Made by a program: the position numbers and the translations under genes. A stretch of DNA of 51,216 bases from Diphasiastrum complanatum (lineage: Eukaryota; Streptophyta; Lycopodiopsida; Lycopodiales; Lycopodiaceae). The stretch's first letter is position 1. Each line of letters opens with the position of its first letter. This document shows positions 22,065-33,466 of the stretch, in pieces. Under the pieces are notes generated by a model. It had not been told where the DNA came from. It saw only the letters and a program-made list of their open reading frames with translations, and did no database searches. The stretch covers positions 47,501 to 98,716 of the forward strand of contig MU831879.1 of assembly GCA_029204225.1 (NCBI GenBank). The letters are read 5' to 3'.

Positions 22065-22839
22065 TGTTGGATGTATTTCTACTCTTCTACGGTGGCTAGG
22101 TCTAATGAGGGATTCGTGAGTAGTATAGTGGTAGACCGATATTCCACCTTCTAAAATTTATTTCAATTGGAAATAAAAACATAAATAAAAAGAGAGCACC
22201 AAGGCTTCCCAACTGGTGCTAGGAACGGAAACTAAACCAAACTTGGCTAAGTCTTCCCAAGTAACCAAGATCAACAAAATAATAAACTCTTGCTAAGGCT
22301 AACCCAACTAGCAAGATGATTAAGCTAATTCCTACTTAACACCCAAAAGGGATTTGGAAATACGATTGCATCTAATACTAAGCATCAAGCAAATCGAAGC
22401 ATGCCATAATAAAACCTATGAAAAGGAGGCAAGAGGAGGCTCGAGAACCTTCCCTCAAGCTATGCACCTTCCCAAAGGGAACACAATGAAAATAGAAGAC
22501 AATCTCAAGAGAGAGTTTAGCATAATCTCAAAGTGTTATTTAGAAGGAAAATGCCTCTCTTCTTATAGCAAGAAGGGCCTTCCATAAGCATCCACTAACT
22601 AATGGGATTAGTGTGTAAACTGGCCATTCTAAGGCTTCTCAACTTCTAACTTAGAGCTTAGGACTTTAAATTCTCTAACTTAAGATAGCTTAAGATGAGT
22701 CTAAGCTTAAGTTTTCTTAAGTCCAAGTTCTAAGTCTAAGTTTAAGTTATTTTATTTATTAAGCTTCTACCCATGGACTTACAAAACACATGCCATAGCA
22801 GAAGTTTATTAACATTTACTCATACGTGGACTGTAATAC
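22065..22839 (-). mobile_element. 5' LTR of the gypsy element
   Basis: The inner edge is firm: on the minus strand the LTR ends CCAACA at 22065, next to the primer site. The outer edge is proposed at 22839, where the minus strand would begin TGTGTATTAC; this is uncertain. A TATA-like TATAAGA lies at 22561-22567 on the minus strand. The LTR is rich in CTTAAG/TAAGTT repeats (22640-22760). Confidence 0.6.
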
Positions 22840-22875
22840 ACATGCCATGGAGTTTTTTTTTTTTTCACTCTGTTG

Positions 22876-23391
22876 CTAACAATCTTGCAATGATAAGGAA
22901 CCCATCCTCGCTTTTGCATGGAGCATCCTACACTCTTCAACCACTAGCACACTATGGAGCATATCGATTGATGGAAAAGTGTCATGAATGGCAAAACTTT
23001 GAACCAAATTGGAAAACTCATCTCCTAAGCCATTGAGGATCACTTGTGCAAGCTCATTATCTAGAATCCTCTCTCCAATAAAAACTAATTCTTTGATGAG
23101 AGACTTGATCCTAAGCACATATTCTTGTGCACTTTCATCACTTCTCCTAATGCTTTGTAAGATTTGGTTTCTTAGCATAAGGACTCTTGAAGTGTTGTTG
23201 GATTCATAAATAGCTTTTAAAGAATCCCAAGCTTCATTGGCCGATGTGCAAGAGGCTACCTCCTTCAAGAGGTCATCACTAACATTCGTTTTGATGCAAT
23301 TGTTAGTTGATGCCATGCCCCTGAGGTGTCGATGCAATACCTCCTCATCACTCAAAAGGGCTTCCAATGGAGATGACGTTGAGAGCCGAGT
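22876..23391 (-). pseudogene. copia gag fragment
   Basis: Minus-strand frame with LLKEVASCTSANEAWDSL and KAIYESNNTSRVLMLRNQIL, then LAQVILNGLGDEFSNLVQSF, the UBN2-type copia gag. Both ends are cut: no NYSQWK start block is present, and the frame ends at 22876 just before a T13 run (22853-22865). It is closest in style to copia-2 gag, with different sequence. Confidence 0.8.
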
Positions 23392-23420
23392 ATGAGAGCA
23401 TGAGAATTACTAGTGATACG

Positions 23421-23897
23421 CTAAGTGCATATACTGTGAGCCCCATGGTAATTCCCAAAAGATGGAAAACCATGTGGGAGCTAGTAATTTGGGCCCTCTC
23501 AAACTTGAGATGTATTTTCAAGAAAGAGGCCTCCTAATAATGTGTAAGAGGTGGACCCAAAAGTTTATAGAATGGGTTTCACTTGTAAGTCAAGAGGTGA
23601 AACCCAAAAAGGTTATAGGATGTGGTTCACTCCTTGTATGCACAAATAGGAGCTCCTCCATGAGATCCATAGCATAAGATTTGTATTCAAATGCTGCTAA
23701 AATTGAAAATCCTTCATCCTAAATTTTCTTCTATGCTTCATTTTTCATGCATTCAGTTTGGGTACTTGTGTATAAATGTGATTGTTGATTCTTCCTTTTC
23801 TCATGATCGGTTTTGTGATTAACATCAGGTAGATGTGTAGGGCTCAATGTCTAATCATAACCATTCAGATTTGATGTTGCTTTGTGCTTGGCTCCCT
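23421..23897. other. no gene seen
   Basis: AT-rich. One 71-codon plus frame (23462-23677) has no recognised features. Texture resembles an LTR or leader but no boundary was found. Confidence 0.4.
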
Positions 23898-23948
23898 GAG
23901 GAGTTCTTATTACAAATGTTGAGTGATATTTGTAATAAGAACTCCTCC
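23897..23948. repeat. perfect 21-bp inverted repeat with 10-nt loop
   Basis: The arm GAGGAGTTCTTATTACAAAT (23898-23917) is followed by ten bases and its exact reverse complement at 23928-23947; the flanking T and A also pair. Transcribed from either strand it would fold into a strong hairpin. Confidence 0.95.
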
Positions 23949-23994
23949 ACTAACACATCCCTATCACGCACCATTTTAGGAGGAGGAAGAGTAG

Positions 23995-24420
23995 TCTGAG
24001 TCCTACATCCAACACAGACATCACAGCTAGATCCGACGACCAACAACTAGACTTAAAAAATTAGATCTGACAGTCTACAACCAATGTTGCATCTGACATC
24101 TAGCTCTGACATCACAACTGACGATTTATATCCAACAACTAGATTTAAAGATTTACATCTGACAATCTAGAACCGACGTTGCATCCAACACTGCATTTCG
24201 ATTGCATTCGAAAGTTGCATCTAACAACTCTGCATTCCACTTGCATCTGACATTGCATTTCGATTTCATCTGACAACCTTGCATTCTCCTTGCATTCGAT
24301 GGTTGCATCTGACAACTCCGCATTCCACTTGCATCCGACAATTGCATACGACAACTTTGCATTCCACTTGCATCCGACATTGCACTCCAATTGCATCTGA
24401 CATTGAAAGCAAGTCGTGTT
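23995..24420 (-). repeat. degenerate tandem array, about 39-bp unit, built from ATGCAA phrases
   Basis: On the minus strand the units resemble GGATGCAAGTGGAATGC followed by a variable GTTGTC-AGATGCAA part. Three fairly clear 36-39-bp copies lie at about 24260-24385, with more diverged copies on both sides. Because 39 is a multiple of three, the array stays open and encodes repeated GMQ-S(C/R)-QM-like residues fused to the copia protease remnant. Confidence 0.75.
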
Positions 24421-25631
24421 GTAGTGTGGGTGCAAATAGAACATCGTCTAATCTTCGGTCTTTGCCGTTTGTGTTGAGCCATAGTGAACCAATGCCATTC
24501 ACTTGATGTCTTGATCCGTCTCCAAGAATTATGTATCTGGATGGATTTGTACTTCAAAAGTTAGAGACATTATTCGTCTCGATTTAACAAAGTGAGAGGT
24601 TGCTTCTGAATCAAGGATGGCGTCTAGTGTGTCAGATGTTGAGGCTGCACACACATGTGCGCATAGATAGGCTGTCAAATTATTCGACCTTTCTTCGCCC
24701 ATCTTCAAACTTTCAGGCTCTTCAATATAGGATGAACTATTTTGGTTGTCCCGTTTGCCTTGAGGTTGTTTGTTCCTCGGACACTTGTAACAGTCCATGG
24801 CTGCATGACCTTTCTTGTGGCAATGGATACATTCAATCTTCGGGTTCAGCCAACACGAATCGACTATGTGTCCTTCGCGTTTGCATCTCACGCATGTTTT
24901 TTTTTCATTGTCTTGTTGTCTCGGCTTTCCTTTTTCTTCCATTTGCCTTTGGTGCCTCCTTTTGTCTGCTGGTCTCGATCATGCTTTCGGTCTTACTCTC
25001 TCTTAGGCTTCAACTGCTTCTTCTGCCTCTCCTTGTTGTTGTAGAGAGCCTGATCAGAGGTGTCCTTGTGATCAAGGTGCTCATGGTTTTCCACTTCTTC
25101 TTGAATCTCGATCACCACTTTTTCGAGAGTCATTTCTAGATCTTTCGCTAGCAACATTCGGATGGTCTGGAAGGATCTTGGTAAAGCTCATAGCAAGTAG
25201 GTGAGCTGCTTCTCTGTTGATACAACATTGTCTATTCCGGCGTTGTGTAACGAAAGGAATAGATCCTTTATCTTTTGGATAAAAGATGTGAGGTCTTTGC
25301 CATCCCATCGTAGATTTGTGAACTGATCTTCAAGAAGCATGATCTGGTTGCATGATTTCATCTAAAACCTGGTAAGTAATGCATTCCACATCTCTCTTGC
25401 ATTAGAGAGTGTCATGAGGTCAAGTGTCAAGCTATCTTCAATGGATGAAGACAACACGACTACTGCCTTGTCATTCTTTTCTCTCCATTCTCATAGATCT
25501 TTGCCAGTGGTTGTAGGCATTTATTCGGTGCCATCTACCCAGGGCCATAGCCCTTCTCCCTTTAAGATGAGAGAGGTCTTCACCTTCCGGATTGTGCAGA
25601 TCTTTGATTGTATGCTGCTTATAGATGCCAT
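24421..25631 (-). pseudogene. copia-4 gag, zinc knuckles and start of protease, broken
   Basis: ATG 25631 begins MASISSIQSKICTIRKVKTS. Then come KNDKAVVVLSSSIEDSLT and REMWNALLTRF with two or three stops, and KDLTSFIQKIKDLFLSL and LLAMSFTKILPDHPNV. Two CCHC knuckles follow: CVRCKREGHIVDSC and CIHCHKKGHAAMDC (about 24820-24900). The protease active site reads LDSEATSHF: glycine of DSG is replaced by glutamate. The strand LDDVLFAPTLQHDLLS then runs directly into the tandem array. Confidence 0.8.
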
Positions 25632-25809
25632 TGTTGTGAATTGTGTTCTTTAGCTCATTTTCTGGTTCCTTGTTCTGAATGTTTGATCTCCTGGATCTGA
25701 TAGCTCTGAAGCTATATCAACATTCTGATAGGAGTAAGAGGCTCTGATAGAAACAAGAGGCCCTGATACCACTGTTGAAAAGGGTTCGATGGATGCAACA
25801 TGAATTTCA

Positions 25810-25824
25810 GTCACTCTGATACCA
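25810..25824 (-). other. primer-binding site of copia-4, with a second copy at 25750-25764
   Basis: Minus strand TGGTATCAGAGTGAC lies one base after the LTR end. A second TGGTATCAGGG about 60 bp further in follows the same preceding bases (CAACAG), so this stretch was duplicated. Confidence 0.75.
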
Positions 25825-25825
25825 C

Positions 25826-26671
25826 TGTTGTGAATCAGGATGGAATTCAATTTTGTCTGTCAGCTACTGCCTGCTAGATCAGATCTACAATCCTCCAGAG
25901 TGTAGACAGACACTGCTGACCTACGTTATAATTCGTTTAAGCATTGGACAAGGATGAACCAGTGTGCGGAATAAAGAATAAATAGTTGAACAGGTATAGA
26001 CAACAATCAAACATTCAAGTAATCGAAATCATTCAAGATAAAACTACATGTGCATTTAAGCTACTGTATTATCAATGATCCTTTTGTAAGAGCGTTGTTG
26101 TGACAAACCCACACAACGCGTTGGCGTGCACAAATAATGTCAGATGAGTCTCACTTACTAGCGGACTTCTTGGACATCGGCTCAACAACACTATGCTTAG
26201 CTCAGGTTGACACTCAACCAATTGACAATCCAATTTGATGTTCAACTGATTCTCTCATCTCTTATCTACTTATATGGATGGAGAGGGAAAGGGTTTAATC
26301 AAATCTCTGATTACAAGAACGGCTGATTAAGCACATTCCAATGGCATTCAAATTGCCTTTAGCATCATCCGTAGAGGAGGATGTCCTCCTGGTACTTTCT
26401 TGATTTCTTGTGTACTTGGAGCGTGAAGATCTGCCACCTTTTGGTCTTCGAGTCTTCTTCGCCTTCGTGTCTTCGGCTTCGCCTTTGAGCTCCTTTGGTC
26501 TTTGAACGTTTGACCTTTGAGGCATTCGCCTTCGTGTTTTGTTCGGCTAAAACGGTTATGTGGCGGTTGTGACTTGAGGTTCCTGCAGACGTGTGCTCGA
26601 AAGCTAACAAAGCTTTGTGGCTCGAAACATTTAGTTTTTTCATCAATGAGATTTGATTATGTTTGCCACAT
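25826..26671 (-). mobile_element. 5' LTR of copia-4
   Basis: The inner end on the minus strand is CACAACA at 25826. The outer end is tentatively placed at 26671, where the minus strand would start TGTGGC. A TATA-like ATATAAGTAG lies at about 26264-26275. The open frames 26295-26646 are charged, low-complexity and probably not coding. Confidence 0.5.
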
Positions 26672-27260
26672 GCAATTTACGACATAATTATTAAAATCTT
26701 TAAAATCCAAGGTTTCATATTTCTTTTTTCATAAGTCACATTTTTTTTTTAATGCTAGATACTTAACTTCACACTGGCTTACTCTCACCTTTGTGATTGT
26801 TAATTTTGTACCTATCGGCCTGGCTATAGGGTATGATGTTATATTTCCCTAAATTTTATCTTGGATTGTGCAACCAATTAAAGATCAGGCATGAACATAT
26901 CTTCAAATACATTGCTATCATGGATTGGTGAGGTCATTGTGAGTGACATTGTGACCATTAAGTGCATGGTACTTGAAAGGACTTTGATCCTTTTGTATCT
27001 TTTTTTTCTTGTCACACACATTGTCTTGTGGTAGCCATCTCCATTTTCTTCATAAAAAAGATAATATTACCGCATAGCAACTAGTAGATACATTATGAAT
27101 GTTATCCAAATAAAGGCCGTAACTAGAGACAAAATAATTTGCTGCAGCCCCTCGTCCACCCGGCCTCGGCCTTCGGGCTGACAAGGCATCCACTGTCATA
27201 GTCAAACCATAAAGATTCCGAGGACACGCTAATGTTCCCCAGCTCAACTATTTATACAAT

Positions 27261-27264
<4 letters not shown>
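26672..27264. other. no gene seen
   Basis: AT-rich; a 65-codon minus frame at 27050-27247 has no recognised motif. Confidence 0.4.

Positions 27265-27310
<46 letters not shown>
27265..27310. repeat. (TC)23 microsatellite
   Basis: Uninterrupted TC dinucleotides over 46 bp. On the minus strand it produces the Arg-Glu run in the frame ending nearby. Confidence 0.97.
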
Positions 27311-27314
<4 letters not shown>

Positions 27315-27471
27315 GCTCCAGCCTAGGCAAGAGGAGGAACATATAATAATTCATCATCTGGAAAAATACTGCAGCATCAATGATTGATTCATCCATCCCT
27401 TCCCATGATCGATGAAGGAGATAGGCTTTACTTTCTCGCAATATTCCAACCAAAAATACAGAAGCGTGCAT
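27311..27471 (-). other. possible orphan exon, unrecognised
   Basis: The minus frame is open over 53 codons before entering the GA repeat, with a protein-like composition: FLVGILRESKAYLLHRSWEG, then IIDAAVFFQMMNYYMFLLL. No family is recognised and no clear splice partners were found. It may be part of a cellular gene or chance. Confidence 0.2.
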
Positions 27472-27474
27472 AGA

Positions 27475-28900
27475 TTTCTGTGTAGTTTATTACATTGTGA
27501 TGCATTTTGACTGTCTAATGTTCTTCACCGACAGATGATGATGAGCAGTGAAAATAGCTTATGCGTGGGCTTTGATCTCAGTACCAATACGACCATTCAT
27601 GCAATTTACTAATGTGGTATTTATTACAGATAGATAGATATATGGGCATTGGGCACCTCTATCGCTCAAAGGCAGGTTCCAAGTTTAGCACCCTGCAATT
27701 AAGTCAAAACAACCTGAATCATTCACAAGTCAGGAATTCATCCTCTATTGTGATCAGCCACGAATGTTGGCTTTCGTGTCCGCGCCCACATTTGACGCAG
27801 ACCTGTATTCACTGTACCTGACACATTGTTGCACCGTGTACACATGACAGGGTGGTGAACTGAAAGAAAGAGTTAAAGTTTAGGGGCTTTTGGAAGTGCG
27901 ATCTGTTAGAAATGAGCTAAGTGACTCAACTGTGTGAGTCTCGTCTCACTTTTGCATTCTCACTTGTTTGAAAGACTAGCAGCATTCTGCTTTTCGGAGA
28001 CCCACATTTTCTAAAAAAAAAATTGTTGATCTATGAAGCTCACAACTTTGTCTAAACTCGATCTGCCTTGCAACATGATGGTTTCCTTCTCAATTTACTC
28101 TATATTTTGGTTGTTGGCACAATTTTGTTTCATAATGCGATTTCTTCAAAATTTTAGTGGATAAACATGATTGCAAAGAAGCATTTTGTGCAATGTGGGC
28201 AAATTGAGATGCTAACTCAATGCATGCAAGGAATCATAGGTCTCATTCAATTGAGAATGTGGGAGATGAGTCACAAATGGTTATTAAATTTTGGTAAATA
28301 TTGATTACACTTTGATTTTTTTTTTCAAGACCCATTTCTAAGTTGTGTGCATGTGAGATTCTTTGATCTCTTTTTTTTAATCTCTAGAATATTTTTGTTT
28401 GAGCTCGGATTCTAATGTAATAGAATTAAAAACTTTATCAACTCGATGTAATGAATACAATGCAACTACATTACTTTTGTAAGCACTAGTATATAAACAT
28501 ACAAAATGGGACATATAAAAATCAAGCAAAATTGAAGACCTTACCTCGCATCACAATTTTTATTTTATTTTATGATTTTTTTTATTGAACTCAAACTTGA
28601 ACGTTGTAAAAAGCACAAATTTGCTTACTATGATGTGATCTATAGTGTTCACTCGTGGTTTTAAAATTTGTGCTCAATGACACTTTCTTTTTGTTGATGA
28701 CAATTCTTTCAAAGCATGCAATTTGCATTCTATACTTATATTCGCTCATCATATTAACTTTTAGTTTTAAGTGGTTAAGAAAGTTTATTAAGAATTTATC
28801 CCAGATTGTTTTGCATAAGTGAATCAAGTTAGGAGCTATTTTCCTTCTACATTCAAACTTCCATTTGCGGTGAAAATTTTTCTTCTACTCATTGTATTCA
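27475..28900. other. no gene seen
   Basis: AT-rich, with short unsupported frames only. Confidence 0.5.
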
Positions 28901-28929
28901 ACTTTGTGGACCCATAATCCACATGTTTT

Positions 28930-30690
28930 TATAAAGACTTCAAATTCTATTCGAACTTCAATTCTCTTTTTTCTTATGATCATGAAGATTATAATCAGTC
29001 CAGATATGAGGATTAATTTTATGTCTATGAAGATCAGCATGAGAAGCATAATGATTGTGAATGAAATCAATATGAATTACATGATTCGTATGGAGACCGT
29101 TTGGAACGTCATGAAAGCCATTACGATCAATATAAAGAGAAAGTATGTACTGATCAAATCAAACCAACACAAGGAGGGTTTTTTATAGTAGTGATTATGA
29201 TGACTAGTTGAATTTACTTCAGTTCAAACATTGTTACTACCAACATGCTCATGTAAATCAATCTTCTCAGTCTATTGTGGGAACCAAAGATGGTGCAAAG
29301 TTAATATGCTCATTATAAGTTCAATGGAAGAATTACTCACATGGATGTGAGAAAATTGTTGGATGCCTTTGACAAGTGTTTTCAATCATACCTTATCATA
29401 AGATTACACTAGCAAGAACATACTTTGCGGATGTGTCTTTGGTATGTGGTTATTGCAAAGAATATAACAAACTCATCTTGGAATGGCAATTCAAAGACAA
29501 TGATATATTTTTGGTATGTGTTGGAGGTGAAGGTTTTCATTAAGGAGATGATAAAGAGGCAAATCAGCACAAAGGGCAAAACTAGACATGATTATGATCT
29601 TTGGAACAAGTTTCTAAGCATTTTTAGCACAAGAGGTAACCAATTCTTAAAATCAAAGATACTTCTAGATTGGATAGATGAGAAAAATTGTAGGATGTTT
29701 TGTGAGTTTGTACATTTGTCTTACTTTTGGTGAGAATGTTTGTTGTGCGAAGTAGATTTTGAATAGGTTCCCAAGAGAGGCCTTAGTGGGCAAGACATCA
29801 CATGTTTCATGCTTTGAAAAAAATTTGAGAGTATAGAGTTTTGCAAGAATTTGTTAGTACTTGTTATGTACACATTTTTCTAGAGGATGTGACAGCTCTA
29901 AAAGTGTCTTTGGTAGTTTGTAATGAAAAACATAAGGGGTATAGGTGTGTTTTCTATATAGAAAAAATTGTTATTTCTTATAGATTTTTCTTCCTTGGTG
30001 AGGGATTTGCTCAAGAGAAAAGCAAATATGAAAGACTGAAAAAGAGAGGAAAGATTATGTTTTTGTAGAGTCATATACCGAGGTTGACCTAAAAATATTT
30101 TGATGAGCAAAGACCATGATGTATCGTTGATCTTGAAGTGGTTTATCAACACCAAAAAGAGATTGGCAATATGGAGCAAGAATGAGGCATCAAGAAAGAA
30201 CCTAAGAATGAGGTTGTCTTTCCAAGCAAGAGTGACCTATTTTTGTGGCCATTTAGAGACTTAAGAGTAAAGGAGCAACAAGGAACCTATATGTTACTGT
30301 ACTTGCATCCTTCGATTCTTGGAGATAAATGAGTGCTTATTGTTGTTATGTATGATCATGTTGAAGCCTTGAAAGTAATCTTGAAAATTATTTAAGCGCT
30401 TAATATACTATCTATCTTCAAGCCACTCAAATTCAAATCTTGATCACACAAAGGGAGCTAATAAAGCTTCATTTTGGCATGCATCAATCTTATATTTCCA
30501 ATGTGTGAAAATCTTCAATGGCAAGATGACAATGGGAACTTATATATGGTGTATTATGTTGTCACATCTTAACTTTTTATTTGATGTTTCATATATCTCA
30601 TCATGTAAAATTGACATCATAAGTGTTGATAAAACATCCAATTTGGATATCATCCTGGCAATTAATTATACTTTATTTTGTCTCTGACTT
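28930..30690 (+). pseudogene. highly degenerate retroelement, gag-like
   Basis: A plus-strand frame at 28930-29150 is rich in Asp, Tyr, His and Glu (SYDHEDYNQSRYED, then HDSYGDRLERHESHYDQY). This resembles the acidic linker in the gag of some plant gypsy elements. Later pieces (MDVRKLLDAFDKCF at about 29342; KTRHDYDLWNKFLSIF at about 29580) recall gag helices. Stops and frame changes are frequent. Family assignment is weak; it could be another decayed element. Confidence 0.3.
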
Positions 30691-32445
30691 AGAGAAAAGA
30701 AATAACCTTAAGAGAGAGACCACACTTGTGAGATAGAGAAAATACCAATCTGTTTTTTAAGAGGGAGTCTTAGCTACCAAAACTAGACTAGCTAGATTTA
30801 GGTCATATGGGTTGGTTGGTGCTCACTTGGCTATCACAAAACACCTTAAGAATCAGTTGCTTGTTAACTTTTTAAAGTACTAACGTGAGATTATCCACTT
30901 GTAGATGTAATTGCTACAATTGGCAATTTGATGAGAGAATCGCGAAATTTGACTAGGAGAGGGAAGGCTCTAGAGCTAGCTCATAACTTGTGACTACTTG
31001 ACTAGCTCACCACAGGTTGAAGGCTCAGTTCTTGACTTCCTAACTTGCCTTGGAACTCTGGGGAGTGTCACCAATCCGAGTCTTACAGGGCATGCTTGTT
31101 GCACCTGAGTCAACTTCACAACAGGATTCCTAAGTGGCCAATCCATCGGGGAGCCTACCATCAAGTATGGTGAGACTATTAAGCCAAGCCATTTCTATGG
31201 CTAGATGACCTAGTGGAAAGGTGGTTGGGAAATATAAAAAGACGTCACAAGCAATGACAAGAACTAATGTTTGGCTGGTGTTGAGTTTATGCTACTCAAA
31301 GTGAGGAACATCATTTTGCAAGTATACTTCTTGACTTTTGTCTTGAGATAATGTGATAATTATTAGATTTAGTAAAGCCTTTTTCACAAATTTGACAAAG
31401 ATTTACTCATGCACAGCGGCTCCCCACCTCTTTGATCAAATATTGTCGAATTGTGAATTGGGTTTACAACAAAGTGTCTTTCAAATGCATCCTCCCAGGT
31501 TTTCTAACTGAAATGAAGTGCCATATGCGTCTTTTTTCCTTGCACCAACCATAAGTATTAAGATTATGTTGCTTCTTTGTCAGATTGTCCACACACTTCT
31601 ACTTGAAATGTTAAATTTCTAGTACGTTAATTCTCAAATCTTTCAGAGTTACTAGTTTCTGGCTCTGCAATATCGGGAAAAATTTGTGGCTAACGGTTAA
31701 CCGCTCTACAAACTTTGATAGATATCAATATTTTCTATTATAAAGACAGTGAATATCTGCTCCTTGACTGCCTAAAGGCTAATACATATCTCATTTTGAT
31801 GTTTCTATATCTTAAATTTCAAATAGATGGTAGCCATTTCCAGCTCGAGCAATAACACAAATGGTTGGTGATCTGAAACTGATTCCATGCAAAGATTTCA
31901 TTGGAAGTCAGCTCTAAATCTAGCAAATGTAGGGAAAGGTGGGTGAATTTTTTGACACACAAAATATCTCGATAGAAAGATAAAAACTGCACTGAATTGA
32001 AAGGTCACAACCACAATCGCTCTCAAAGTCTTTTTCCAGCAAAAAAATTTTTGATTTTTACAAAGGATTTTTCAATTTTTTTTGGGTTTTTCTTTGTTTT
32101 TTTTAAAATCTAATGGGAACTAACCCTCGCAGGCTTCTATGCAGGTCTGGGACAGTACCCTAGAGCTACGGCCAGTCATGCAAAGGTTCATGTCCACTGG
32201 TTTTTGAGAAATCAAAATCTGATGAGATTTTGCCTCTCTTTTTCCCTCCAGAAACAGATTTTGAGCTTTTTTTTTTCTGATTTTTATGGATTTTATGGAT
32301 TAATGGAGGGATTGGGTGCTTGGATCTGATCCTCCCACCCCAAAATCTCTCCCTACAGTTGAAACAAACAAAAAAATCAATTGCATTAGCAAATAAAAAT
32401 GATGTGCAATAGGAATTAATCTCTTTAAATCAAATGTTGTCCTTA
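30691..32445. other. no gene seen
   Basis: AT-rich, short frames only. It could include the outer part of the retroelement remnant to its left, but no LTR edge is visible. Confidence 0.45.
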
Positions 32446-32453
32446 GTCTAATG
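32446..32453. repeat. target-site duplication, left copy (GTCTAATG)
   Basis: The eight bases GTCTAATG directly left of the element at 32454-33162 are repeated exactly at 33163-33170 on its right side. Eight base pairs is the length made by hAT transposases. Confidence 0.85.
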
Positions 32454-33162
32454 CCTAGTTGCCCGTTCTGGAACGGCGGAACGCGTTCCGTTCCAGAACT
32501 TGACCAAAAAAATATACGTTATTTTTTAACAAAGGAATTGAGATAAGGAACGGAATAGCTAATCTAGGATCAGCGAGAGCTTAAGAACGTGGCTCAGATA
32601 GCTATTCTAGGATCAACGGGAGCTGCAAGAATTTTGTTAAGTTCTGCGAGATTTTTTTGGCTATAAGCAGCTCTGTATCAGCAGTCAGACAAGATATGCA
32701 TTATCGTCAGACAAGGCACGGACATTTAGATAGAGGGTGAGTTTTCAAATATAGCATTAGATTTCATGCATAACCGAGATACGGAATGCAACGAAGATTT
32801 AGAAAGGTCCAGTCATCTGAATATGTGCACCGCGCCGTGACAAATAGCACAGTAGCAACAGAAAGCCATACTTAGAAACAATACACGCAAATGAGTATGA
32901 CAGAGATGTGGAGGACGCGAAAGTAACCGATAGTTAGTAGCTTCTTCAAATGTGTTTCTGCTTGAACTGTATGTTTTCCAGCATTTCTGATATCTAGCAT
33001 CCCGCAATGTATCATCAAGCATCTCTCAATGTATTATCAAGAAGTATGAAGATCGTGGCCAGCAGCACCTGTTTTTTTATTTTGGAAAAAACGTTCTGAC
33101 CCAGTACGTTCCGGAACAGAATGGAACGTTCCAACCCATTTTGCTCGGAACGGGCTTCTAAG
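32454..33162. mobile_element. non-autonomous hAT element, 709 bp
   Basis: Flanked by exact 8-bp duplications. Ends are imperfect inverted repeats: CCTAGTTGCCCGTTCTG on the left against CTTAGAAGCCCGTTCCG on the right (13 of 17). Just inside lie GGAAC/GTTCC palindromes: a near-perfect one at 32465-32499 and GTTCCGGAAC and GGAACGTTCC at about 33107-33132. The interior has no transposase. It would depend on a related hAT transposase; neither transposase nearby is shown to be its partner. Confidence 0.75.
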
Positions 33163-33170
33163 GTCTAATG
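33163..33170. repeat. target-site duplication, right copy (GTCTAATG)
   Basis: Exact match of 32446-32453; see the left copy. Confidence 0.85.
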
Positions 33171-33420
33171 TCAAAATAATCACTGCACACTACAGGATGG
33201 TTTAGAATATTGCACTTTCAAGTAGGAAATTTTTTATCTTGTTTTGCAAGAATCATGAATGCCTTTGTATGTGCAGTTAATAGAGTACGTCCAACACTGA
33301 ATATAGTAAAAATGGTCTGAATACAGTGTTCGACCATCTGGTCGCCAAACATAGAACATGATATCAAACTGCTAAAAGTAAAATAATAGAGCTACAATCA
33401 ATGCTCTGGCTCTAACTCAG
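33171..33420. other. 3' flank of hAT-1, terminus not found
   Basis: AT-rich sequence between the 709-bp element and the transposase stop. No inverted repeat matching 37900-38130 was found, so the hAT-1 end is undefined. Confidence 0.4.
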
Positions 33421-33466
33421 ATGAATGCTCCGGAGACAACTCACGGCCCCGAGCTAACTCTCGCAA

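Larger units (their letters stand above)
12660..22839 (-). mobile_element. Ty3/gypsy retrotransposon with tRNA-Asp-type primer site and extra ORF, 5' LTR present, 3' LTR missing
   Basis: Reading right to left: LTR, primer site, leader of about 0.8 kb, gag with two zinc knuckles, protease, RT-RNase H, integrase, a 0.7-kb spacer, then an extra coiled-coil ORF that ends at the junction with copia-3. RT-RH before integrase and the LINDRGTHF/YPQFNGQVESTNK integrase type mark it as Ty3/gypsy; no chromodomain was seen. The primer site resembles those of Athila/Tat-type elements, which often carry extra ORFs. No copy of the LTR is found near 12660, so the 3' end is lost. Confidence 0.8.
23990..26671 (-). 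mobile_element. copia-4 fragment: LTR, gag, start of protease, ending in a minisatellite
   Basis: On the minus strand: LTR (from about 26671), tRNA-iMet primer site, gag from ATG 25631, protease start, then a tandem-repeat array replaces the rest of pol. Integrase, RT and RNase H are absent. Confidence 0.75.

Noticed and set aside
23995-24420. CRISPR-like repeat array
   Set aside because: Units are contiguous and degenerate without spacers, and the context is a plant retroelement.
27612-27821. 69-codon plus-strand frame
   Set aside because: No recognised motif, splice context or composition supporting a gene.
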